21,369 bases of DNA, taken from assembly GCA_937967535.1 (NCBI GenBank), contig CALCMV010000162.1, forward strand, positions 1 to 21,369, written 5' to 3'. The number at the start of each line of letters is the position of its first letter. Position 1 is the first letter of the stretch. Both the position numbers and the translations under genes were made by a program. This stretch comes from an uncultured Saprospiraceae bacterium (GTDB taxonomy: Bacteria > Bacteroidota > Bacteroidia > Chitinophagales > Saprospiraceae). The notes under the pieces are model-generated. The model had not been told where the DNA came from and did not search any database. It was given only the letters and a program-made list of their open reading frames with translations. Of this stretch, positions 15,293 to 21,369 are shown piece by piece.

Positions 15293-15316
15293 TAAGTTCA
15301 AGTTCAAGTCTAAGTT
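15293..15316 (-). promoter_or_regulatory. Hexamer-iterated leader in front of the dismutase start
   Basis: On the minus strand four words in exact phase, AACTTA-GACTTG-AACTTG-AACTTA, end 12 bases before the start codon. A related run AACTTG-TCCTTA-GACTTA (5404-5421) ends 19 bases before the start of the Cys-rich gene, in the same orientation relative to the gene. Possibly a translation or transcript-stability element in a genome without visible Shine-Dalgarno sites. Confidence 0.35.
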
Positions 15317-15421
15317 TAAATTGAAAAAATGAATGATTGTTCTGACTAAACACAGAACGGAGTACTTAGAGCGAAGAACTTAATGTTTGTTATTTAAAGT
15401 GAATCTAAACTAATAATGTAA

Positions 15422-15429
15422 CAAACGTA
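15422..15429 (-). promoter_or_regulatory. Candidate -7 element for the dismutase gene
   Basis: Reads TACGTTTG on the minus strand, a full TAnnTTTG match, 142 bases before the start codon. No TTTG at the -33 distance, so the call is weak. Confidence 0.3.
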
Positions 15430-15526
15430 AAGGTAAGAAGTTTTGGATTTTTTTGAGGCTAAGTAATTCAAATTTTATTAAATAATTTCAGATGTAAATA
15501 TTTACTCATTCATTTAAAAAAAGGAA

Positions 15527-15554
15527 ACCTGACTGAAACTGTATTCAGTCAGGT
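15527..15554 (-). terminator. Terminator of the exported-protein gene
   Basis: ACCTGACTGAA (15527-15537) and TTCAGTCAGGT (15544-15554) form a perfect 11-bp stem with a six-base loop. Read on the minus strand it is followed by TTTCCTTTTTTT. It lies about 90 bases after the stop of the gene at 15642-16373. Confidence 0.85.
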
Positions 15555-15641
15555 CTCACTCCTCTAAAAAATATATGTTGTTAAAATCCCTAAAGCCAAT
15601 GTTGTTGTAAATTCTAAATATCAAAATTTGATATTAGAAAT

Positions 15642-16373
15642 TTATTTTCCGAGATATGATACATGTCCTGCTCCATCTACTTTGAATGACCATTCTTTTT
15701 TCTTTTTGTCAGAGAATTTTTGAAAGGTAATTATCCAAGTATTTCCTTCGACGTGTTTTGCTTTAATATCGTGATCTGTTTCGATTATTTCCGGGATAAT
15801 TATGTATTGGATGCCTTTGTCAAGTTCAGAAAGGTATAGTGCCAATTTGCTCATATTGAGTGGGCTGCGAGCCGAAACTTCAAAAGAATTTTCTTCTTTA
15901 TCATAGTCAGCTATTTCCAATTCATATTCGTTTAATTGTTCGTTTATTTTTTCACTTGAGGTAGCTGTGGCACCTATTATGAGCGGTTCAGTCCAAGTGG
16001 TTTCGGAGGTACAGCTTATCTGAATATCGCCAATATAATAAGGTTTAGCTTTGGTGTGTATGCCCATTGAAGTTACTTTCTGTGCATAAGGATTGCTCGA
16101 ATCGTGTATGTGCATTAAGGCTATAAAAAGGCTATCCTGAATATCTTTGGGAATACGTACATCGACATCCAATAAGCTACGACCACTTGCTACATGGCTC
16201 AATGCCAAACGTGCCGCATCTTTTTTGTATTCATTAATAGTTGGATCAATAATGTGCATAGTAGTAGCCATATGCAACTCCAAATCCTGAGCCTTAATGC
16301 TACTGAAAGAGTATAATAATGTGGAGAGTAAGATAGCAAGTAAAGCAATATGTCTTGAGTATTTAGTGTACAT
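15642..16373 (-). CDS. Exported protein of unknown function
   Basis: Not recognised. It has 243 residues with a signal peptide of 28 (MYTKYSRHIALLAILLSTLL, ending SSIKA, cleavage before QDLELH). No lipobox and no T9SS tail, so probably periplasmic. The first mature half is mixed, with MHIIDPTINEYKKDAARLAL and a predicted helix. The second half (about 110-243) looks beta-rich with alternating charged residues and ends in WSFKVDGAGHVSYLGK, which could be a small beta-sheet domain. Two cysteines or fewer, so no disulfide-rich fold. It stands alone, with a clear terminator and more than 900 bases of gene-poor DNA upstream. Being a real gene is supported by the signal peptide, terminator and length. 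Confidence 0.75.
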   Translation of the reverse strand: MYTKYSRHIALLAILLSTLLYSFSSIKAQDLELHMATTMHIIDPTINEYKKDAARLALSHVASGRSLLDVDVRIPKDIQDSLFIALMHIHDSSNPYAQKVTSMGIHTKAKPYYIGDIQISCTSETTWTEPLIIGATATSSEKINEQLNEYELEIADYDKEENSFEVSARSPLNMSKLALYLSELDKGIQYIIIPEIIETDHDIKAKHVEGNTWIITFQKFSDKKKKEWSFKVDGAGHVSYLGK

Positions 16374-16579
16374 AAATCGGCGGATTTCTTAGCATACACT
16401 TTTGACTTCAGGAACGAGAAAGTGCGGATATATTCGACGAGTCTAATTATATATTAAGAAAATTCGCCGTTCCTTAGTAAGCCTTTTAGTTTGCTGATAT
16501 TCGTTATTGAATTAGTTGAATTTTGATTTTGTTCCCCTCTCTGTGTTGATGATTATACGAGTAATAGTCGAAAAAGTTT

Positions 16580-16607
16580 CATACACAAAATTTTTTTTTT
16601 GTGTATG
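16580..16607. repeat. Perfect 11-bp inverted repeat around a T run
   Basis: CATACACAAAA (16580-16590), six T, TTTTGTGTATG (16597-16607). It lies about 210 bases upstream of the exported-protein gene, in AT-rich DNA (16374-16854) where I see no gene. It could be a regulatory site or a weak terminator. Confidence 0.6.
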
Positions 16608-16854
16608 TGCAAACACTTATTTGTATATCAGTAGAGGACTACAGATTATATTATACCGTTTTAAATAATCTATGTAGTATATTTTTTTCATAAAATGTTG
16701 TAAAACAACAAGTTGATTGACAATATACGACATGTATTATTTAAAATAGGATTAGTATTGATTCTGACGAATCCATTTAAAAAAGAAAGTTATATATAAG
16801 ACTAATAAATGCTAAATATAGTTGCTTTTGGAAATGTTAAAATTGTGTTGGGTT

Positions 16855-17003
16855 GATGAGTTGTCGAGTTGTTGAGTTGTTGAGTTGTTGAGTTGTCGAG
16901 TTGTTGAGTTGTTGAGTTGACGTGTTGTTGAGTTGACGTGTTGTTGAGTTGTTGAATTGATTCACGACAATTCGACAACACAACAATTCGTCAACTCGTC
17001 AAA
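16855..17003. repeat. Octamer array with a reversed tail
   Basis: Thirteen octamers in perfect 8-base phase (16855-16958): mostly GTTGAGTT, with GATGAGTT, GTCGAGTT (twice), GACGTGTT (twice) and GTTGAATT. From 16959 the words switch to the complementary sense in the same 8-base phase (GATTCACG, ACAATTCG, ACAACACA, ACAATTCG, TCAACTCG). The array is therefore a head-to-head inverted repeat able to fold on itself. GACGTGTT is the reverse complement of AACACGTC, close to the AGCACGTC words at 4259-4316. Confidence 0.9.
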
Positions 17004-17285
17004 CATCAAAAAGAACCGGATGCCTATCCCTTTGGATCTGACACCCGGCTACTCACACTAAAACTGCATCTTTATCGCATCTCCGACACTGGATATACGT
17101 ATATATCTTACAATCATACCAATAGATGTAAGTCCCTTGATAGTATGAAAGGTGGTTTTTCGACCCTAAAAACAGCCGTTCTAGAGATACCCGATGTATG
17201 TATCTTAAATAGCTGCTCCACGGTTGGATTCTTCGAAGAAATAGTGGATAACGGAGCAGTGGTGAATATCTTTGCGCTATTTTGA
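17004..17285 (+). pseudogene. Possible gene remnant: open frame without a start, less AT-rich than its surroundings
   Basis: The frame ending TGA at 17283-17285 is open back to a stop at 16953-16955. Its part after the octamer array reads EPDAYPFGSDTRLLTLKLHL, later LKTAVLEIPDVCILNSCSTV and GFFEEIVDNGAVVNIFALF. The first ATG in frame is at 17145, leaving only 46 codons. Composition is clearly richer in G and C than the flanks. The complementary strand is also open over much of the stretch, so coding is not proven. I do not recognise the protein. It may be the 3' remnant of a gene cut by the array, or a structured RNA. Confidence 0.3.
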
Positions 17286-17352
17286 AATTTTTGTTGAGTG
17301 CTTACATGAGTTTAAAATCTAATTTACAATCGGAAAAATTGAGATTGAGGAG

Positions 17353-18426
17353 TCATTTGAGGAGTGTGAAATATACGGTAGTTCCCTCGTTGGATGTAGA
17401 TTTTATCCAAATGTCTCCTTTATGTTTTTCAATAATTTTTTTACAAACAATCAGACCCATTCCGCAGGATTGCTGACCATTCTGCTGTCGTTTGGGTCCT
17501 TGTGCGATGCTAAATAATTCGCTTGTACGTTTAGAACTAATACCTATTCCATTGTCTTCGACGGAGATTCGATAATAATCATCCATGTCTTTACTTTTGA
17601 TAACAACTGTTGGTTTTTTGCTATCATTGTACCGAATGGCATTGTCAATAAGATGCTGTACCAAACAAGTGATTTGCTCTACATTGACATTTACAGTAGG
17701 CAGTAGCTCATCGCCTAGTATTTTTATATTTTTGTGGTATTCTTTTTTCAGATTATTTTCAATTACCCATATGATTTCGTTTAATTTGATAGGATGATGG
17801 CGTTTTTCATCCGTTTCAATTTTTACGTAATAGCTAAAAGTATTTGATAATTTGGCAACGCGCTCAATCGCTTTTTTAATATAACCTAAATACTCATCAT
17901 ATTTGTCAATGCCGTCCATATGCAAATTGCGACTCAGCAGCGTTTGATAACTGTTGATAATTCGGACGGGTTCTTTTATATCGTGTGCAATGTGGCGCAA
18001 GAAAGATTTAATATCTTTACTCAAGTCGTCAGAAGGCAACTTGAGATTTTGGAGAGCTTGATGATAAAGTTCGTGATATTTTAGCGCATTTTCAAAATCG
18101 TTGGTAGATTTATACACCTTATATATGGTATGCAGCAAGTCGGATTTGGGAAGCCCGTGAGTCTCCGCAATAGAAAGTGCCGTAAAGAATTGCAACAACG
18201 CATCTTGTGTCTGTCCCAATTCGAGTAAAGTCTGCCCCGACAAAGCATGACTTTCCACAATAAATTCAATATCTTGAATATTGGTACCGGAATGTAGTAC
18301 CCGCGAAGAGTGTGACGAAGCCTGTATAGACTCACTGATGGGTAATTCTTTCTCAAGATAATATTGGTCAACGACCTTAGACTTATCTTGTGCAGAAGAT
18401 TCTGTATTAGGGGACAGTCTTTGCAT
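17353..18426 (-). CDS. Cytoplasmic sensor histidine kinase with TPR-like N-terminus
   Basis: A 357-residue kinase without membrane segments. Residues about 52-130 contain helical pairs of TPR type (ALSGQTLLELGQTQDALLQF and DFENALKYHELYHQAL), which may sense or bind a protein partner. The phosphoacceptor box is RHIAHDIKEPVRIINSY with His148. The catalytic domain shows the N box QHLIDNAIRYN (Asn262), G1 DNGIGIS (Asp291 onward), F box LFSIAQ and G2 GMGLIVCKK (322-330), and ends WIKSTSNEGTTVYFTLLK. All key residues are present. It resembles the HDIKEP/HDLKEP kinases common in Bacteroidota. No response regulator is in the window, so it is an orphan here. A perfect palindrome lies 27 bases before its start. 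Confidence 0.93.
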   Translation of the reverse strand: MQRLSPNTESSAQDKSKVVDQYYLEKELPISESIQASSHSSRVLHSGTNIQDIEFIVESHALSGQTLLELGQTQDALLQFFTALSIAETHGLPKSDLLHTIYKVYKSTNDFENALKYHELYHQALQNLKLPSDDLSKDIKSFLRHIAHDIKEPVRIINSYQTLLSRNLHMDGIDKYDEYLGYIKKAIERVAKLSNTFSYYVKIETDEKRHHPIKLNEIIWVIENNLKKEYHKNIKILGDELLPTVNVNVEQITCLVQHLIDNAIRYNDSKKPTVVIKSKDMDDYYRISVEDNGIGISSKRTSELFSIAQGPKRQQNGQQSCGMGLIVCKKIIEKHKGDIWIKSTSNEGTTVYFTLLK

Positions 18427-18452
18427 CTCTTATACTTGGTAAATAATTAATA

Positions 18453-18483
18453 AATAAGTAAAATTCAAAATATTTTACTTATT
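18453..18483. promoter_or_regulatory. Perfect 12-bp palindromic site upstream of the histidine kinase
   Basis: AATAAGTAAAAT (18453-18464) and ATTTTACTTATT (18472-18483) with a 7-base spacer TCAAAAT, 27 bases before the kinase start. Symmetry and position fit an operator overlapping the promoter. An AT-only stem is a poor terminator. No binding protein can be named. Confidence 0.45.
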
Positions 18484-18634
18484 AAAGATATATGGACATC
18501 TGCATACTGTTACGTAAGTCCTTATTTTATGTTTCAATTTTAATTAATTTTTTGACATTTAAATTAAAAAAATAGAAAATATTTTAATAAGAAATTCATT
18601 CATTATAAATCAAATAAAAATAAAATCGGCTATC

Positions 18635-18669
18635 AGTTCATAGTTGCCAGTTCATAGTTCATAGTTTTT
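18635..18669. repeat. Heptamer array AGTTCAT
   Basis: AGTTCAT-AGTTGCC-AGTTCAT-AGTTCAT-AGTTTTT in exact 7-base phase. The surrounding stretches 18484-18634 and 18670-18842 contain no gene I can support; a 13-codon frame on the minus strand near 18741 is too short to call. Confidence 0.7.
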
Positions 18670-18842
18670 TACAATCAACTGAATTACAATCTTTTGTAAA
18701 TTACTGATTACCAATGTTAGGCAAACTTAGACGGGTAGCCATAAAATCTGTCTTGGTACTTATTGTGCTAATTGGTAATTTGTTCTCCCCTCAAATTTGT
18801 GAAGTATTGATAGATTTTCAAAATACAAGGTAAGTTAAATTT

Positions 18843-18904
18843 AGATTTTCATTTTCATTGAAATTTTCATTGAAATTTTAGATTTTCATTTTCATTGAAA
18901 TTTT
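18843..18904. repeat. 25-bp direct repeat next to the stop of the T9SS gene
   Basis: Two identical 25-base copies beginning AGATTTTCATTTTCATTG (18843-18867 and 18880-18904) are separated by CATTGAAATTTT-type sequence, itself a partial copy. The words TTTCATTGAAA are nearly self-complementary. The second copy abuts the stop codon at 18905-18907. Confidence 0.75.
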
Positions 18905-20755
18905 TCATTTAACCAAACTCACGCCTCCCGAATACTCAATTAATTCTCCATCAATGAAGCGTACCCGTGCCGCATACGCATACACGCCCGGATTGAGGGT
19001 TTTGCCGCGGGCGGTGCCGTTCCAACCCAAAGTTATATCATTGGGCGGGAAATTATTTTGCTGAAATATCAATCCGCCCCAACGGTCATAAATTGTGAGT
19101 TGTTCGATTTCCTGCACATCGGGGATGCCGCCGAAGATGGTAAACGTGTCATTTGTCCCATCATCATTAGGAGAAAAAACATTAGGAATAAATATCTTTC
19201 TGATGACATCCACATTGATTCGGAGCGAATCAGAAGCTACACAAGCCATTGTAGATGTGGCATTTATAAAAACAGTCAAAGAATTAGTAGGTGTAAAAGT
19301 GGGATTACTACAATCCGGTTCGCAGTTGATGGCAGCCGCAGGCGACCAAGTGAAATCTTCGACAGGCAAACTAAAAATTGGAGACAAAACCACCGCTTCA
19401 CCCAACTCAATGCTAATATCATCACCAAGATCTACCGTAAAAGGAATCGGTGTAGTCAGCCGCAGAGTATCTTCAAAAGTACAGCCATAACGGTCTTCAA
19501 TTCGATAGACATAATCACCGCCGCCCAAGTTAAATGCCATTTGGTCATTGTCCAATTCACCATTAATATACACCTCAAAAGGCGGCGCACCACCCGTAAT
19601 CATTTCCAAGCCCACACTGCCATCTTGCAAAAATGAACAAGAAGGATTTTCAGTCATAAAGCTTGCATCAATCTGTGTATCGGGAATGATAGTCAGGTCG
19701 AGTGTCACGATGCTATCGCAGCCGGTGGTAGTTGTCAGGCTATCGGTATAGATACCCGTTAGGGAATAAAGACTGTCGCCAAGCGGAAAAGCAAGCCCCT
19801 GACACAAAGTATCGCTAATACTAAAAACGGCAGACGGTATATTGATAATCTCGACATCAGAGATGACGCGGCAGCTAAAATTGAGGAGATTATCCGGCGC
19901 ATTTGCCAGCAAATAACGATAATAATACATCCCTGCTGCGAGGTCGGTGTGCATAAAAGTAGCGGCATTTGCGCCCGGAATATTTACCCAAGTGACACCG
20001 CCATCAAAACTTTGTTGCCACTGATAAACGGGCGTATCATATTGATTACCTACGATATTGGCAGTAATTTCAATCGGCATACCTCCTTCACAGATATTTG
20101 TTGTGGCATCGGTCAGTACGAGGGCTTCCGGTCCGCAGGGGCGAAATGAAATATTGTCGAGTGCGATGTCATTGCCGATACCGCCGGGGGCATTATTTCG
20201 CAAAGAAAGCAGCACAGAGGTTTGCCCCGGTGCGGTAGTAAAGGTAAAACCATGCGTAATCCACTGTCCGCTTTCGGGGATGTTGCCCGTAGAGAATTGC
20301 ATCGTTCCATCAATCAAAAAAGACACATTGGGAGGCAGTTCATTCACATTAGGTCTAATCAAATTAATGATGTCTGCCGAAAAACTATACAAGGTGTTTT
20401 CGCACAGCCCGTCCACTTGTTGTTCATAAAACAAACCGGGGGCAAAACTTGCATTGACCACCATCATATAGCCGTTTGGGTCAGGGCTATTATCGCCGAT
20501 AGCCAGCCAAGTTCCGAACAGTCCGGGCCACACTCCGGTATTATTGGTAATCGTATAAAAACCATCTAAGGGAGGCGGGGCGGTGGTATAAATATATCCC
20601 GGTGCAAGCATCGGGTCGTCGGGAGGAATATTTGCCGTACCACTTCCGAAATCACCTTGCGGAAAGAGGTTTTCACCCAAATTGCCTGTGCAGACTTGGG
20701 CAGCAGCCTGCGTGCTGATTATGAGGAGGAAAAAAATGTAATGATAAGTTTTCAC
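18905..20755 (-). CDS. Secreted multidomain protein with gliding-motility-type (CHU_C) T9SS C-terminal domain
   Basis: 616 residues; signal peptide MKTYHYIFFLLIISTQAAAQ (cleavage near residue 19). Residues about 26-208 form a jelly-roll-like domain, starting NLFPQGDFGSG and ending DIALDNISFRPC, resembling carbohydrate-binding modules. An Ig-like stretch (about 210-310, YQWQQSFDGGVTW) follows. Next comes SDTLCQGLAFPLGDSLYSLT...GCDSIVTLDLTI, a segment common in Bacteroidota surface proteins. Then there is a SprB-like repeat (about 362-440, SFLQDGSVGLEMITGGAPPF and YGCTFEDT) and a PKD-like part. Residues 520-616 are the sorting domain, starting KIFIPNVFSPNDDGTND with YDRWGGLIF and GWNGTARGKTLNPGVYAY. 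It is exported through Sec and T9SS and anchored or released at the surface. Probably glycan binding or adhesion; no catalytic domain seen. Single gene. Confidence 0.9.
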   Translation of the reverse strand: MKTYHYIFFLLIISTQAAAQVCTGNLGENLFPQGDFGSGTANIPPDDPMLAPGYIYTTAPPPLDGFYTITNNTGVWPGLFGTWLAIGDNSPDPNGYMMVVNASFAPGLFYEQQVDGLCENTLYSFSADIINLIRPNVNELPPNVSFLIDGTMQFSTGNIPESGQWITHGFTFTTAPGQTSVLLSLRNNAPGGIGNDIALDNISFRPCGPEALVLTDATTNICEGGMPIEITANIVGNQYDTPVYQWQQSFDGGVTWVNIPGANAATFMHTDLAAGMYYYRYLLANAPDNLLNFSCRVISDVEIINIPSAVFSISDTLCQGLAFPLGDSLYSLTGIYTDSLTTTTGCDSIVTLDLTIIPDTQIDASFMTENPSCSFLQDGSVGLEMITGGAPPFEVYINGELDNDQMAFNLGGGDYVYRIEDRYGCTFEDTLRLTTPIPFTVDLGDDISIELGEAVVLSPIFSLPVEDFTWSPAAAINCEPDCSNPTFTPTNSLTVFINATSTMACVASDSLRINVDVIRKIFIPNVFSPNDDGTNDTFTIFGGIPDVQEIEQLTIYDRWGGLIFQQNNFPPNDITLGWNGTARGKTLNPGVYAYAARVRFIDGELIEYSGGVSLVK

Positions 20756-20888
20756 ATGATAAAGATAGGGGATTTGAATGGAATAGAACGCAGATTTGAT
20801 GGATGAAATGAATCGTGCGGATTTTTTTGTTGCTGATTAATCATCTAGACATTGGGGAATTTGGAAATTCGGTAAAATACTTATAACC

Positions 20889-21058
20889 AATAATTTCAAT
20901 GTGTTCGCCAAATTAAAAATTACAAATCGAACGCGAGTAATTTATTTATTTTTATTTTTGTAAATATTTAATTTTTAAATTAATACAGATTAATATTATA
21001 TTTAATTAATAATTAAAAAACACTCAATACTCAATTTGGCGAACATATTGTGATTATT
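20889..21058. repeat. Imperfect inverted-repeat element of about 170 bp
   Basis: Arms 20889-20914 (core CAATGTGTTCGCCAAATT) and 21033-21058 (core AATTTGGCGAACATATTG) match at 23 of 26 positions. The interior is almost pure A/T. TTATAAC occurs outside on both sides (20881-20887 and 21067-21073) but at unequal distances, so it is weak evidence for insertion. It lies between the partial ribonuclease gene and the T9SS gene; the rest of 20756-21140 shows nothing else. Confidence 0.6.
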
Positions 21059-21140
21059 AGTGCTTTTTATAACTCCATTCAAAGGATGATTTAGAACTGC
21101 GCCCGTTGGGATTTGATGCTTGGAATTTGGAATTTACGAA

Positions 21141-21369
21141 CTACGTAAGGTCAAATTCATCTTTCAAGTCAGGGATTTCAATATCCTTGATGCCTTTCTC
21201 TTCTAAATACTTTTTGAATTTCTTTTGTGTATCGTATTCGCCATGAACGAGAAACAGTTTTTTAAGTGATTTTTGATGTTTGACAAAATCATACATTTCG
21301 CTGCGGTCTGCATGGGCGGAGAAGGAGTACATTTCGTGGACTTTCATATTGAGGTCGCGTTTTTCTCCA
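21141..21369 (-). CDS. C-terminal part of a metallo-beta-lactamase-fold ribonuclease (beta-CASP/RMMBL type), partial
   Basis: Only the last 75 codons are in the window; the frame continues through the right edge (GEKRDLN before the internal Met at 21347), so the true start lies outside. EMYSFSAHADRSEMYDFV is the conserved SAHAD motif, whose His binds active-site zinc in the RNA-metabolizing metallo-beta-lactamase family. LFLVHGEYDTQKKFKKYLEE is the following conserved segment of the RMMBL (Zn-dependent hydrolase, RNA specificity) domain. The family processes or degrades RNA, like CPSF-type and KH-free bacterial homologues. The protein ends DLKDEFDLT, about 228 bases from the edge. Family is firm; which ortholog cannot be told from the fragment. 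Confidence 0.88.
   Translation of the reverse strand, partial: GEKRDLNMKVHEMYSFSAHADRSEMYDFVKHQKSLKKLFLVHGEYDTQKKFKKYLEEKGIKDIEIPDLKDEFDLT

Noticed and set aside
18729..18775. 13-codon frame MATRLSLPNIGNQ on the minus strand
   Set aside because: Too short, with no promoter or conservation evidence available.
19058..20569. Plus-strand frames opposite the second T9SS gene
   Set aside because: The minus-strand reading has a signal peptide, recognisable domains and a CHU_C tail; the plus-strand frames have none.

Overview
The window looks like a chromosomal segment of a Bacteroidota bacterium, probably a gliding or filamentous member of the Saprospiria/Cytophagia/Chitinophagia kind. The evidence is: two secreted giants that end in type IX secretion (T9SS) C-terminal domains (a Por-type sorting tail and a CHU_C/gliding-motility-type tail); a sodium/solute symporter of the SGLT kind; start regions without clear Shine-Dalgarno sites; Bacteroidota-type promoter words (TTTG about 20 nt upstream of TAnnTTTG); and AT-rich intergenic DNA. 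There is no prophage, no CRISPR array, no intact transposase and no biosynthetic cluster.

Layout. 1-186: a dispersed repeat with an inserted segment. 187-1767 (-): SSS-family symporter. 1768-2499: three inverted-repeat structures in gene-free DNA. 2500-3315 (+): TspO/MBR-like membrane protein. 3377-3556: tRNA-Arg(UCG) with a good promoter and a perfect hairpin after it. 3566-4316: a 45-49 nt tandem array, a MITE-like element with 25-bp inverted ends and 8-bp flanking duplications, and an octamer array. 4327-4986 (+): phosphatidylserine decarboxylase. 5441-6118 (+): small Cys/Lys-rich secreted repeat protein with its own promoter and terminator. 6382-6414: an orphan terminator. 7221-7355: a second MITE-like element. 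7403-12859 (+): an 1818-residue secreted protein built from HYR and P-domain-like modules. 13051-14301 (-): M14-type carboxypeptidase lipoprotein. 14672-15280 (-): superoxide dismutase. 15642-16373 (-): unrecognised exported protein. 16855-17003: octamer array. 17353-18426 (-): histidine kinase. 18905-20755 (-): second T9SS secreted protein. 21141-21369 (-): C-terminal end of a beta-CASP/RMMBL ribonuclease-like protein.

Genes are mostly monocistronic, separated by several hundred bases, and many gaps hold strong hairpins. No multi-gene operon or defence system is evident. The shared theme is envelope and export: lipid synthesis, two T9SS cargo proteins, a surface-exposed lipoprotein peptidase, a small secreted Cys-rich protein and transporters.

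The most unusual feature is between the genes. Almost every long gap carries either a nested inverted repeat of about 115-205 bp (two with convincing flanking direct repeats) or an array of 6-, 7-, 8-, 11/15- or 45-49-nt words kept in exact phase, several of them arranged head-to-head so that they could form long stems. The same word families recur at distant loci (octamers at 4259 and 16855; a CTT-centred hexamer at 92, 5144, 5404 and 15293, twice just in front of a start codon). I regard this iterated-word/inverted-repeat landscape as the best candidate for something undescribed.
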